14,166 bases of DNA from Candidatus Pacearchaeota archaeon (GCA_017609795.1 JAFCDH010000008.1:1-14166), one strand, 5' to 3'. Positions 1 through 6,427 are shown, counted from the stretch's first letter. Notes: a model not told the origin generated them from the letters alone. Program-made: numbers and translations.

Positions 1-4
1 TTAT

Positions 5-22
5 CTTATATTAAGATATAAG
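5..22 (+). promoter_or_regulatory. Palindromic TATA-like promoter region of the HerA-like gene
   Basis: CTTATAT (5-11) and ATATAAG (16-22) are perfect 7-bp inverted arms around TAAG. The right arm resembles an archaeal TATA box and begins 29 nt before the ATG at 45, the spacing seen at several other starts here. The symmetry may simply reflect A+T richness. Confidence 0.4.
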
Positions 23-44
23 TTAAACAAAATAATATAACAAA

Positions 45-1346
45 ATGCCATATGACATCATAATAGGAAGAGATAAAGAAGATAAAGAAAAATTTGGAAA
101 TAAAGGATTAATTTATCTTGGAAAAGGATATGTTACAATGGGAAATTACACTTCTCTTTCTAACAAAATTTGGTTAGATGTTGCAAAAAGCCATATCATC
201 CTTATTGCTGGAAAAAGAGGTTCTGGAAAAAGTTATTCAATTTCTGTAATTTCTGAAGAATTAACAGATCTTCCAGAAGAAGTTAAAAAAAATATAGCCC
301 CTTTAATTTTTGATACAATGGGTATTTTTTGGACAATGAAATACAAGAATGAAAAAGAGGGGGTATTATTAGATGAATGGAATTTAAAATCAAGAAATCT
401 TCCAACTATTGTTTGGGCTCCTGCAGGTTATTTTAACGAATATGAAAAAAGAGGAATTCCAGTAGATAAAAAATTTGCCTTAGCAGTTTCTGAACTAGAT
501 ATAGAAGACTGGCTTTCAATATTTGATTTGCAGATGACAGAACCAATTTCAGTTTTAATTCAAAAAATAATATCAGAATTAAAAAAATCAAAAGATTTTA
601 GTTTAAATGATATAATACAAGAAATTAAAAAAGATAAAGAAACAGATGATAAAACAAAAAATTCAGCAGTATCTTTATTTAAAGCAGCAAAATCTTGGAA
701 AGTTTTTGCTAAAAAAGATGAGAAATCAACAAAGATAAATGAATTAATTAAGGCAGGAACAACAAGTATTTTAGATTTATCAATATATTCCTCAACTTCA
801 ACTTTTAATGTTAGAGCAATGATAATTGGATTAGTTTCAAAAAAACTATTTAATCAAAGAATTTTAGCAAGAAAAAAAGAAGAAATAGAATCAATCCATC
901 ATGGTATTGATTCATCTTATAAAGAAAAGAAAGAAATGCCTTTAGTTTGGCTATTTTTAGATGAAGCGCATGAATTTCTTCCTCAACATGAAAAAACTCC
1001 TGCAACAAATGCTTTAATTCAACTTTTAAGAGAAGGAAGACAGCCAGGAATTTCAATGGTTTTAGCAACTCAACAACCAGGAGTAATTCATAGAGATGTA
1101 ATGACTCAATCAGATATTGTCCTCTCCCATAGATTAACAAATAAAAAAGATTTGCAAGCATTAAATGAAATAATGCAAAGTTATTTATTAGAAAGTATTA
1201 ATAAATCAATGAATTCTCTTCCAGATTTAAAAGGAAGCGCAATAATCCTTGATGATAATTCAGAAAGACTTTATCCTATAAGAGTTAGACCAAAATTCAC
1301 TTGGCATGGTGGTGAAGCACCAAGTGCAGTAAAGGCTGAATCTTAA
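45..1346 (+). CDS. HerA-like P-loop ATPase (HerA/VirB4/FtsK superfamily)
   Basis: A 433-residue protein. It has a Walker A motif GKRGSGKS at residues 56-63, a Walker B motif ending in LDEAHEFLP at 305-313, the polar sensor motif ATQQP at 341-345 and a candidate arginine finger in SHRLTN at 361-366. The segment LLREGRQPG just before the sensor is typical of HerA-type DNA-pumping ATPases. Family members are hexameric motors that move DNA; classical archaeal HerA works with the nuclease NurA in end resection. Only about 50 residues precede Walker A, so the N-terminal HAS-barrel of full HerA is missing and no nurA lies nearby. A role in plasmid or chromosome DNA translocation is inference. A TATA-like stretch at 16-22 lies 29 nt before the ATG, which supports this start; there is no clear Shine-Dalgarno site. 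The ATPase family is secure; the exact function is not. Confidence 0.9.
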   Translation: MPYDIIIGRDKEDKEKFGNKGLIYLGKGYVTMGNYTSLSNKIWLDVAKSHIILIAGKRGSGKSYSISVISEELTDLPEEVKKNIAPLIFDTMGIFWTMKYKNEKEGVLLDEWNLKSRNLPTIVWAPAGYFNEYEKRGIPVDKKFALAVSELDIEDWLSIFDLQMTEPISVLIQKIISELKKSKDFSLNDIIQEIKKDKETDDKTKNSAVSLFKAAKSWKVFAKKDEKSTKINELIKAGTTSILDLSIYSSTSTFNVRAMIIGLVSKKLFNQRILARKKEEIESIHHGIDSSYKEKKEMPLVWLFLDEAHEFLPQHEKTPATNALIQLLREGRQPGISMVLATQQPGVIHRDVMTQSDIVLSHRLTNKKDLQALNEIMQSYLLESINKSMNSLPDLKGSAIILDDNSERLYPIRVRPKFTWHGGEAPSAVKAES

Positions 1347-1380
1347 TACTTTCAAAAGATAGAATTAATAATCAAAAAAC

Positions 1381-1575
1381 TTATTTTTTCCCTTCACTTA
1401 AACATCTTCTAAAATAATTTCCTTCACCTTGATATTGTAAAGGTTCTGCATCCTGTTGATTTGCACAATCTAATTTATCACAACAAAGAACTCCTCTAAA
1501 AAGAAAAACATGTTCATCTCCTCCTCCTGTTTTAGTATGTTTTAGAAAATATCCACAATAAGAGTCTTTTTCCAT
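1381..1575 (-). CDS. Small cysteine-containing protein, unknown function
   Basis: A 64-residue protein that I do not recognise. It has five cysteines (C7, C31, C32, C37, C58), including a CC-x4-C cluster, plus His13 and His22, so metal binding or disulfide formation is possible. It also has a GGG turn at 17-19 and no membrane segment. Third codon positions are A/T-rich, as in neighbouring genes. A TATA-like box TTTAAAAA at 1598-1605 (minus strand) begins exactly 30 nt before the ATG, the spacing of a leaderless archaeal gene, which argues that this is a real gene and that the start is right. It lies downstream of the Trm5-like gene on the same strand, but with its own promoter. The start is well supported; the function is unknown. 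Confidence 0.65.
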   Translation of the reverse strand: MEKDSYCGYFLKHTKTGGGDEHVFLFRGVLCCDKLDCANQQDAEPLQYQGEGNYFRRCLSEGKK

Positions 1576-1597
1576 TTTAAATTATTGATTGTATTAG

Positions 1598-1605
1598 TTT
1601 TTAAA
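1598..1605 (-). promoter_or_regulatory. TATA box of the small cysteine-containing gene
   Basis: The minus strand reads TTTAAAAA here, with its first T 30 nt before the ATG at 1575. This matches the spacing at the MNT gene (28 nt) and vapB (30 nt) and implies a leaderless or nearly leaderless transcript. Confidence 0.5.
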
Positions 1606-1674
1606 GATTTATATTCTTTAATATTATTTTATTCTTAAATCCTATCAAGCTCAATCAAGAGATATTATTTAATT

Positions 1675-1714
1675 AGCTTAATCTAATCACCACATAGCAT
1701 CATATTTTATAAAA
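1675..1714 (-). repeat. Recurrent intergenic element, copy 1 (TATA-like box plus conserved 16-mer)
   Basis: The minus strand reads TTTTATAAA (1714-1706), 15 nt, then GTGATTAGATTAAGCT (1690-1675). Two more copies with nearly the same sequence and spacing lie at 2620-2660 and 6127-6166. This copy lies between the stop of the Trm5-like gene and the start of the small cysteine-containing gene. It could be a promoter with a conserved initiation region for a small RNA, or a binding site; the sequence does not decide. Confidence 0.45.
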
Positions 1715-1743
1715 TTCCAATAAAGTCATAATCTTTTTCAAAT

Positions 1744-2535
1744 TCACAAAACCTTAATTTCAATTCTATATCTAAACTTATAAGGAGCAATTTCTCCTGC
1801 TCGAACAACACGAATAATTTTTATTTTTCTTCTTAATCCTCTTGCTTCTTCAATCAGATCTTCTTTCAATTTCTTAACCTCATCCCTATTACAAAAACCA
1901 TAATAAAAAATCTTGCTTCCTTTTTTACAAACACAAAGTCCTTGCTCTAAAAAACTATTTTTTAAATTAGGTCTAGCCATAATAACAACATCAAACTGTA
2001 AGGGAACCAAGTTTCCCTTAACAATCAACCCTCCTTTTTTTATCTTTTTCTTAACATCTCCTTGGATAATCTCAATCTTATCATTCATTTTATTTAATCT
2101 AAGATTTTCTTTAAAATACTTGCAACAATCTTTTCCAATCTCAATACCAACATTCTTAGTAGGTTTGCTTATTTTTTGAATGATAATTGGATAAACACCA
2201 ACACCAGCAAACATAACTAAAACTTTATCTTTCTTTTTTATTTTTTGGGCAATTGCTTTTCTTTCATTACTTAATCTTCCAGAAAAATAACAACTACTTA
2301 CATCAAATTTAAATAAACAATCATTTTCCTTATGAAAAGTAATCAAATTTTTCTCTCCAGCAACATGCTTTACATTAATTGTCCTTAATCTTCCATGTAC
2401 ATTTCCAATCTTTTCCACAACAGTTTCAACACTAGGAATTTTCAATAGTTTTTTAGCTTGTGCTAATTTCTCTTTTTTACTTCTACCTTCTTTTTTAATT
2501 ATTGCTATGTTGCCTAATATGTCACATGATGCCAT
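1744..2535 (-). CDS. Trm5-like SAM-dependent tRNA (guanine-N1) methyltransferase, D1 domain absent
   Basis: A 263-residue class I methyltransferase of the Trm5/Met10 type. The N-terminal part resembles the D2 domain: an ILGNIAII strand at 6-13, a valine-rich VETVVEKIG segment, then FDVSSCYFSGRLSNER at 77-92, the family signature usually written YFSPRL..ER. The SAM-binding motif I is VMFAGVGVYPI at 107-117, followed by the acidic loop GIEIGKD, ENLRLNK at 143-149 and the motif II/III turn GD at 159-160. Known Trm5 enzymes methylate N1 of G37 in tRNA to prevent frameshifting. Two things are unusual: the small N-terminal D1 domain that grips the tRNA elbow is missing, and the catalytic-loop motif usually read as N-L-P is MARPN at 186-190. 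A related tRNA base modification is therefore possible. The start is the only ATG before the conserved D2 strand. Confidence 0.82.
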   Translation of the reverse strand: MASCDILGNIAIIKKEGRSKKEKLAQAKKLLKIPSVETVVEKIGNVHGRLRTINVKHVAGEKNLITFHKENDCLFKFDVSSCYFSGRLSNERKAIAQKIKKKDKVLVMFAGVGVYPIIIQKISKPTKNVGIEIGKDCCKYFKENLRLNKMNDKIEIIQGDVKKKIKKGGLIVKGNLVPLQFDVVIMARPNLKNSFLEQGLCVCKKGSKIFYYGFCNRDEVKKLKEDLIEEARGLRRKIKIIRVVRAGEIAPYKFRYRIEIKVL

Positions 2536-2619
2536 TTTCTTTTAATTCTATATTATTATTCTAAAATTTTAATGTATAATAATGATTTGTTCTTCTGTCT
2601 TTTTAATTTATAATTTTAA

Positions 2620-2660
2620 AGCTTAATCTTATCATCTCCAACTCGTTATATTTTATAAAA
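2620..2660 (-). repeat. Recurrent intergenic element, copy 2
   Basis: The minus strand reads TTTTATAAA (2660-2652), 16 nt ending in GGAG, then ATGATAAGATTAAGCT (2635-2620). It differs from copy 1 at only a few of the 16 conserved positions. It sits just past the HEPN stop and about 85 nt before the Trm5-like start. Confidence 0.45.
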
Positions 2661-2673
2661 TATTAATTATTTT

Positions 2674-3096
2674 TTACATTTCCAAAATTTCCTTAACTTT
2701 AATTAAAAATTGTTCAGAATCTTCAATAGCAGATTCTGCATCTTCCCTTTTAGCTTCATAATCAAAACCATATAATGCTTCATGTCTTTCATTCCTATAA
2801 TTTTCAAAAGAATTTAATAACTCTCGTGAAATTAAATGATTATATTTTTCATTTAAATATTCATAAACTGCAAAATGACTTTTCTCTTGTACTCCTTTTT
2901 TATATAAAAGTGCTCTCGCAGAATGAAACATACAAGTGTAAACAGAAATAATTACTTGATTAAAAAATTCACTTTGAAATAATTCTTTTGCTTCTTGAAT
3001 CTTATTTTCAGCTATTTTTAATGAATTTTTCGTTTTTTCTAAATTAGGGGTTATTTTCCTAAGTAATCTTTTCTTAAATAAATCTTCAACTTTCAT
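2674..3096 (-). CDS. HEPN-domain protein (UPF0332/COG1895-like), partner of the MNT protein
   Basis: A 140-residue all-alpha protein. The helix YTCMFHSARALLYKKG at 53-68 is the hallmark of the UPF0332-type HEPN family, and ENYRNERHEALYG at 98-110 is the position of the RNase motif. HEPN proteins next to minimal nucleotidyltransferases act as RNase toxins, or as the companion whose activity the MNT controls by nucleotidylation. The canonical HEPN motif is R-x4-6-H; here it reads RNERH (R101-H105, R-x3-H), so catalytic competence is uncertain. The ATG overlaps the end of the upstream MNT gene by 11 nt, so the pair should be co-transcribed and translationally coupled. No independent promoter or Shine-Dalgarno site is visible. 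Confidence 0.8.
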   Translation of the reverse strand: MKVEDLFKKRLLRKITPNLEKTKNSLKIAENKIQEAKELFQSEFFNQVIISVYTCMFHSARALLYKKGVQEKSHFAVYEYLNEKYNHLISRELLNSFENYRNERHEALYGFDYEAKREDAESAIEDSEQFLIKVKEILEM

Positions 3097-3640
3097 TTTG
3101 AATTAAAGGAAGAGCTCCTATTAAATTTATTCCTGAAGATATAACATCCTGATAAAAAGCTTTATTTAACTTAGATTGTTTTTTCCATTCAGCTAAAGTA
3201 AATTGGTGTATATTTAATTCTCTATCAAGTTTTTCTTGAATCTTACTTTGAATTTTTTTATTTAAACCAATACAAACCAAATCTAAATCACTATTTTCGT
3301 CATCCAAACCCTTTGCTACACTTCCAAATAAAACTACACTTAAAAAATTATTTTTTTCTAACTCCTTAATAATGCCCAAATCTTTAATTTTTTTTAATGA
3401 ATAAGCTATTTTTATTTGTTTAAAAACAATATTATCTAAGTTAGCTTTAAAATACCTAAGATTAACCCTTCTTTCTTCTTTAATAAAATCTTCTTTTAAG
3501 AACAAATCTAAAAATCTTTGAGCACTATTTGGACTTATTTTCATTTTTCTAGAAAATTCTCTTAAATGTATTTCTTCATAAGGATTCTCTATAAAAAATT
3601 CCAAAGCTTTTAAAACAAGTAAATTGTATCCTTTTTTCAT
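3086..3640 (-). CDS. MNT-type minimal nucleotidyltransferase with N-terminal winged helix
   Basis: A 184-residue protein from the ATG at 3640. Residues 5-70 look like a winged helix-turn-helix (HLREFSRKMKISPNSAQRFL, then a basic wing RRVNLRYFKANL). Residues 103-121 hold the nucleotidyltransferase signature GSVAKGLDDENSDLDL, with the GS pair and the metal-binding D118 and D120. The family serves as antitoxin to HEPN proteins by transferring AMP or another nucleotide, and the helix-turn-helix suggests DNA binding and autoregulation. The frame extends 13 codons upstream to a TTG at 3679, but a TATA box (CTTTAAATA, 3661-3669) lies inside that extension with its TTTAAATA starting 28 nt before the ATG, so I place the start at 3640. 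A perfect palindrome covers the start codon. The downstream HEPN gene overlaps by 11 nt. Confidence 0.83.
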   Translation of the reverse strand: MKKGYNLLVLKALEFFIENPYEEIHLREFSRKMKISPNSAQRFLDLFLKEDFIKEERRVNLRYFKANLDNIVFKQIKIAYSLKKIKDLGIIKELEKNNFLSVVLFGSVAKGLDDENSDLDLVCIGLNKKIQSKIQEKLDRELNIHQFTLAEWKKQSKLNKAFYQDVISSGINLIGALPLIQNES

Positions 3641-3651
3641 ACAATTGTATG
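3638..3651. promoter_or_regulatory. Perfect 14-bp palindrome over the MNT start codon; candidate operator
   Basis: CATACAATTGTATG is a perfect palindrome without a spacer. It includes the MNT start codon and begins about 10 nt downstream of the TATA box. A protein bound here would cover the transcription start. The MNT protein carries its own winged helix, so autoregulation is a reasonable inference. Confidence 0.5.
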
Positions 3652-3660
3652 ATTTATTGA

Positions 3661-3669
3661 TATTTAAAG
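3661..3669 (-). promoter_or_regulatory. TATA box of the MNT-HEPN operon
   Basis: The minus strand reads CTTTAAATA, with TTTAAATA starting 28 nt before the ATG at 3640. This is the classic archaeal spacing for a leaderless transcript, and it decides the start over the upstream TTG at 3679. Confidence 0.6.
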
Positions 3670-3694
3670 GTTTCTGCAAAGAGATTTATATTAT

Positions 3695-3725
3695 AAATTA
3701 GGGAAGACAAATCTAACCCTAATTT
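3695..3725. other. Inverted repeat (9-bp arms, 13-nt loop) in a divergent intergenic region
   Basis: AAATTAGGG (3695-3703) and CCCTAATTT (3717-3725) are perfectly complementary. The element lies upstream of the MNT promoter and about 125 nt before the first membrane-protein gene. On the plus strand it is followed by a T-rich run, so it could fold in a transcript or act as a regulator site. The rest of this gap (3680-3851) is A+T-rich and holds only the promoter of the next gene. Confidence 0.4.
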
Positions 3726-3817
3726 TCTTTATTATTTATATCTTATAAATTCTATCAGCTTTAAAAAGCAGTAGCTTAGATATTTTAATTATAAATTAAA
3801 AATAAAAGAAGATTAAA

Positions 3818-3826
3818 TTTAAATAT
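3818..3826 (+). promoter_or_regulatory. TATA box of the first membrane-protein gene
   Basis: TTTAAATAT begins 34 nt before the ATG at 3852, consistent with an archaeal promoter giving a 5' leader of only a few bases. No Shine-Dalgarno site precedes the ATG. Confidence 0.5.
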
Positions 3827-3851
3827 TAATAAATACTAATTATAAGATAAA

Positions 3852-5420
3852 ATGAGGTCGAAATTAAGTTTATTATTAGTAGTATATTTATTAGTTCTTC
3901 CATTAATTTCAGCTTATAGCTGGGGATTTGATTCACCTTTAGATGCTTTTAATAATGAATGGATGAAATTCACAGGAGTTTTAATTGTACTATCTTTATT
4001 AATATATTATTTTCTTAATAAAAAAACAGATAACACTGCCTTTTCATTAATAGTTGGATTTGGAATTGGTGCACTTTTAACAATTGCTTTAACAAAAAGA
4101 GGAATATTAGACGCCTTTTTAGAAGACACAATTGTTGACTGGATTTTAATTATAGCTGTAATAGCTGTCATTTTCTTTTTATTTTACAAACTTGCTTTTA
4201 GAGAAAATATATATGGGGAGAGAAGATTTTCATGGTTTGGTTTTATATTATTTTTAATTCCTGTTATAGCAATTCTCATTTTTGTAGATTTAGAAAGTAT
4301 TTTACCAGAAGCCCTTATGTATGGACCTTTTGGGGATTTTATTGAATTGCTTAAAGGATTTTCAAACTTTGTTTTAATAGGATTAGGTATTGTTATTGTA
4401 TATTTAGTAGTTAAAACAATTTGGAGAGGAACAAGAAAAGTAGGAAGGAGGACATGGAGAGGAGCAAAAGGTGTTGGGAGAGGTGTAAGAGGAATATACA
4501 GAGGGGGAAGAGCAGTAGGAAGAATAGGAAAAGGGCACAGGGATAGGAAAAGAGCATATAAACAAAGATTAACAGAAATGAAAGCACAAAGAGATGGAAT
4601 TTATAGAAGACAACAATTAGCTAAAAAACAGCAAGAAGAACAAGAAAAAGCAAGAAAAGTTTTACAAAAACATAAAGAAAGAGCACAGGTAATAGCTAAA
4701 AAAAGAGCATATAAACAAAGATTAACAGAAATGAAAGCACAAAGAAATGGAATTTATAGAAGACAACAATTAGCTCAAGAACAACAAAGAGAACAAGAAA
4801 GAGCTCGAAAAGTTCTTGCAAAACAACAAGCAAAAGCTCAGGCAATTGCTAATAAAAGAGCAAGAAAACAAACAGAACAAAGAAAAAAAGAAATAAGAAA
4901 GCAAGAAGTTAAAAGACAAAAAAGAATTAGAGAAGCACAAGAAGCTTCTGGTTCAAGAAAATGGGCAAAAAGAAAAGAAATAACTGAAGAAGAAGCTCAT
5001 AAAGAAAATAGACAACGAAATTTTAGAGAACAAGAAAGAGAAAGAGTTAAAAGAATTGAAGAAGCAAAATCTAGAAAGGAAAGAGAAAGACAACAAGCTA
5101 AAAAATATGCAGAAGCACAAAACAAAAAAAATTTAATTAGATGGAGATTAGAGGAAAAATATAAAAAAGAAAAAGAAGCTCAAACAAAAGTAAAAAGAAA
5201 AAAAGCTAAACAAATGAGTGAACTAGAAGAAAAAAGAGAAAAGAAGAGAAAAAAAGATTTAAGAAAAATAAATGAAAAATTAAAGGTTTTAGAAAAAGAA
5301 ATGAAAACTTTAGAATTCTCTGGAGAATCAACAAAAACCTTAGAAAAAAGAAAATCAATACTTTTAGCACATCAACATAGATTAAAAAAATTTTCTCCAA
5401 GTAAAAGGAGTTGGAAATAA
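3852..5420 (+). CDS. Multi-pass membrane protein with long basic coiled-coil C-terminal tail
   Basis: A 522-residue protein of unknown function. A signal peptide occupies residues 1-21 (cleavage likely at SA-YS). About five membrane segments follow, near 41-56, 64-81, 96-114, 127-145 and 171-189. Residues 190-233 are a Gly/Arg-rich linker with repeated RG and VGR units. From 234 to the end the chain is almost entirely Lys, Arg, Glu, Gln and Ala, predicted as charged coiled coil or single alpha-helix, and it includes a 51-residue tandem repeat. The positive-inside rule puts this tail in the cytoplasm. The membrane half is paralogous to the next gene: both share LPLISAYSWG, SPLD, NEW, a K/R-G loop and an L-P-x-x-L-x-Y segment followed by LKGF. 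A tether for nucleic acid, ribosomes or a scaffold is speculation based on charge. Confidence 0.85.
   Translation: MRSKLSLLLVVYLLVLPLISAYSWGFDSPLDAFNNEWMKFTGVLIVLSLLIYYFLNKKTDNTAFSLIVGFGIGALLTIALTKRGILDAFLEDTIVDWILIIAVIAVIFFLFYKLAFRENIYGERRFSWFGFILFLIPVIAILIFVDLESILPEALMYGPFGDFIELLKGFSNFVLIGLGIVIVYLVVKTIWRGTRKVGRRTWRGAKGVGRGVRGIYRGGRAVGRIGKGHRDRKRAYKQRLTEMKAQRDGIYRRQQLAKKQQEEQEKARKVLQKHKERAQVIAKKRAYKQRLTEMKAQRNGIYRRQQLAQEQQREQERARKVLAKQQAKAQAIANKRARKQTEQRKKEIRKQEVKRQKRIREAQEASGSRKWAKRKEITEEEAHKENRQRNFREQERERVKRIEEAKSRKERERQQAKKYAEAQNKKNLIRWRLEEKYKKEKEAQTKVKRKKAKQMSELEEKREKKRKKDLRKINEKLKVLEKEMKTLEFSGESTKTLEKRKSILLAHQHRLKKFSPSKRSWK
4551..4856 (+). repeat. Tandem repeat, period 153 bp (51 residues), two copies
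   Basis: Copies at 4551-4703 and 4704-4856 encode residues 234-284 and 285-335 of the coiled-coil protein. The first 72 bp of the two copies differ at a single position (GAT versus AAT); the second halves diverge more. A degenerate third copy seems to begin at 4857 (RARKQ). The near-identity suggests recent duplication or gene conversion. Confidence 0.85.
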
Positions 5421-5465
5421 CCCAAACCTTAAATAATCAGAAAACTTAATAGAAAAATAAAAAAG

Positions 5466-6080
5466 ATGGACACACAAAAAACCCTAACAACAATACTAAT
5501 AATCTCACTCTTAGCCTTGCCTTTAATCTCAGCATATAGTTGGGGAGGAGGCTCTTGGGGTTATCGTTCACCATTAGATTATTTAGAAAATGAATGGGTA
5601 ACATTTACAATCTTATTTTTAATCTTTTTTGCAGTAATCTATTATAGTATTAATAAAACAGTAAAAAATCCAACTGTTGCAGTAATCGTTGCATTAGGAA
5701 TATCTCTTTTCATAAGCCTAGCACTTTCAAGAAAAGGATTATTATGGGGATATGGACAAGGAATAGATGTTTGGGTCTTATTAGGTGCAGCAATAATTGG
5801 TATAGGATTTTTAATAAGGTTTGCTTCTGAAAGTTTTGGAAGAGCAGGAGCAATAATCTCAGTTATAATTATCTGGATAATATTAAATGCAATAGAACCT
5901 TATGAATTTCTTCCAGACACCTTATTATACAGTGATAATTTCATGACTTTTTATGATGGATTAAAAGGTTTTTTTGGAGGAGTTATATTAGTTACAATAG
6001 CTGTTCTTTTTAGTAAAAGTAAAAAAGATGAAAGTGTAGGTGGACAATTATTTGACTTATTTAAAAGAAGAGTTAGATAA
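5466..6080 (+). CDS. Multi-pass membrane protein, paralogue of the preceding gene without the tail
   Basis: A 204-residue protein. It has a signal peptide (residues 1-23, cleavage near SA-YS) and about five membrane segments near 45-61, 69-88, 101-118, 126-143 and 167-184. It ends with a short basic tail (LFDLFKRRVR) on the predicted cytoplasmic side. It aligns with the membrane half of the upstream protein: LPLISAYSWG, SPLD, NEW..FT, an S-R-K-G loop and LP-x2-L-x-Y followed by LKGF. The two genes therefore arose by duplication, and one gained or lost the coiled-coil tail. They are 45 nt apart; a TTAAATAA stretch at about 5429-5436 may give this gene its own promoter. I do not recognise the family. 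The shared aromatic motif after the signal peptide would face outside. Confidence 0.83.
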   Translation: MDTQKTLTTILIISLLALPLISAYSWGGGSWGYRSPLDYLENEWVTFTILFLIFFAVIYYSINKTVKNPTVAVIVALGISLFISLALSRKGLLWGYGQGIDVWVLLGAAIIGIGFLIRFASESFGRAGAIISVIIIWIILNAIEPYEFLPDTLLYSDNFMTFYDGLKGFFGGVILVTIAVLFSKSKKDESVGGQLFDLFKRRVR

Positions 6081-6126
6081 AATAAATATCAATATCTTAC
6101 AAGCATAGGACGAGATGCAGATGACG

Positions 6127-6166
6127 AGCTTAAGCTACTCATCTCCAAAGTTTTAAATTTATAAAA
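6127..6166 (-). repeat. Recurrent intergenic element, copy 3
   Basis: The minus strand reads TTTTATAAA (6166-6158), 15 nt ending in GGAG, then ATGAGTAGCTTAAGCT (6142-6127). The conserved half is also the core of an imperfect 24-bp palindrome at 6120-6143 (GATGA..AGCTTAAGCT..TCATC). On the plus strand the same A+T stretch supplies the TATA box of the next small gene, so the element may be bidirectional. Confidence 0.45.
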
Positions 6167-6170
6167 ATAT
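6153..6170 (+). promoter_or_regulatory. Promoter of the 65-residue membrane protein gene
   Basis: A TTTAAATTTATAAAAATA stretch ends 23 nt before the ATG at 6194, within archaeal TATA-box range for a short-leader transcript. It overlaps the TATA-like half of recurrent element copy 3, which is read on the other strand. Confidence 0.45.
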
Positions 6171-6193
6171 TAAAAACATAGAATAAACAAAAA

Positions 6194-6391
6194 ATGCCAA
6201 TAAAAGATAAATTCATAGGATTAATTTTAATAGCAGTTGGAGCTTTACCCCTTTTATTAAGGATTGAAAATATAAATACTTTCTTTTCTAGATTTAGTTT
6301 TTTGTCTTTTTTAGTTCCAGGACAAATAATTTATCAACTCTTAATAATTATAATAGGTATTTTATTAGTTTGGAAATTTTTAGAAGAATGA
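6194..6391 (+). CDS. Small two-helix membrane protein
   Basis: A 65-residue protein with two hydrophobic helices, near residues 7-22 (GLILIAVGALPLLL) and 45-62 (IYQLLIIIIGILLVWKF). A short loop FLSFLVPGQ joins them. Basic residues at 4-6 favour a cytoplasmic N-terminus and both ends inside. It has no signal peptide and no catalytic motif. From memory, similar short proteins are common in DPANN genomes, but I cannot name a characterised function. It follows the two paralogous membrane-protein genes on the same strand with its own TATA box, so a shared envelope role is possible but unproven. Confidence 0.72.
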   Translation: MPIKDKFIGLILIAVGALPLLLRIENINTFFSRFSFLSFLVPGQIIYQLLIIIIGILLVWKFLEE

Positions 6392-6427
6392 ATAGGTTCA
6401 AACTCTTAACTAACCTCTTCAGAAAGT

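Noticed and set aside
850..1161. Open frame of 103 codons on the minus strand
   Set aside because: It lies wholly inside the HerA-like gene, opposite to it, and its Leu/Phe-rich translation is an antisense shadow.
1999..2020. Perfect inverted repeat TAAGGGAA / TTCCCTTA with a 6-nt loop
   Set aside because: It lies inside the Trm5-like coding region (residues around KGN); no terminator or regulatory role is expected there, and it is likely a codon-level coincidence.
1675..2660. Box C/D guide RNA at the recurrent elements
   Set aside because: GATGA-like strings recall box C, but no copy has a proper RUGAUGA together with a CUGA box at guide-RNA spacing.
3640..3679. TTG start giving a 197-residue MNT protein
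   Set aside because: The TATA box lies inside this extension at the right distance for the ATG at 3640.
6388..6420. tRNA-like GGTTCAAA string
   Set aside because: It resembles a T-loop, but there is no acceptor stem, D arm or anticodon arm around it; only a weak 5-bp pairing AGGTT/AACCT is present.
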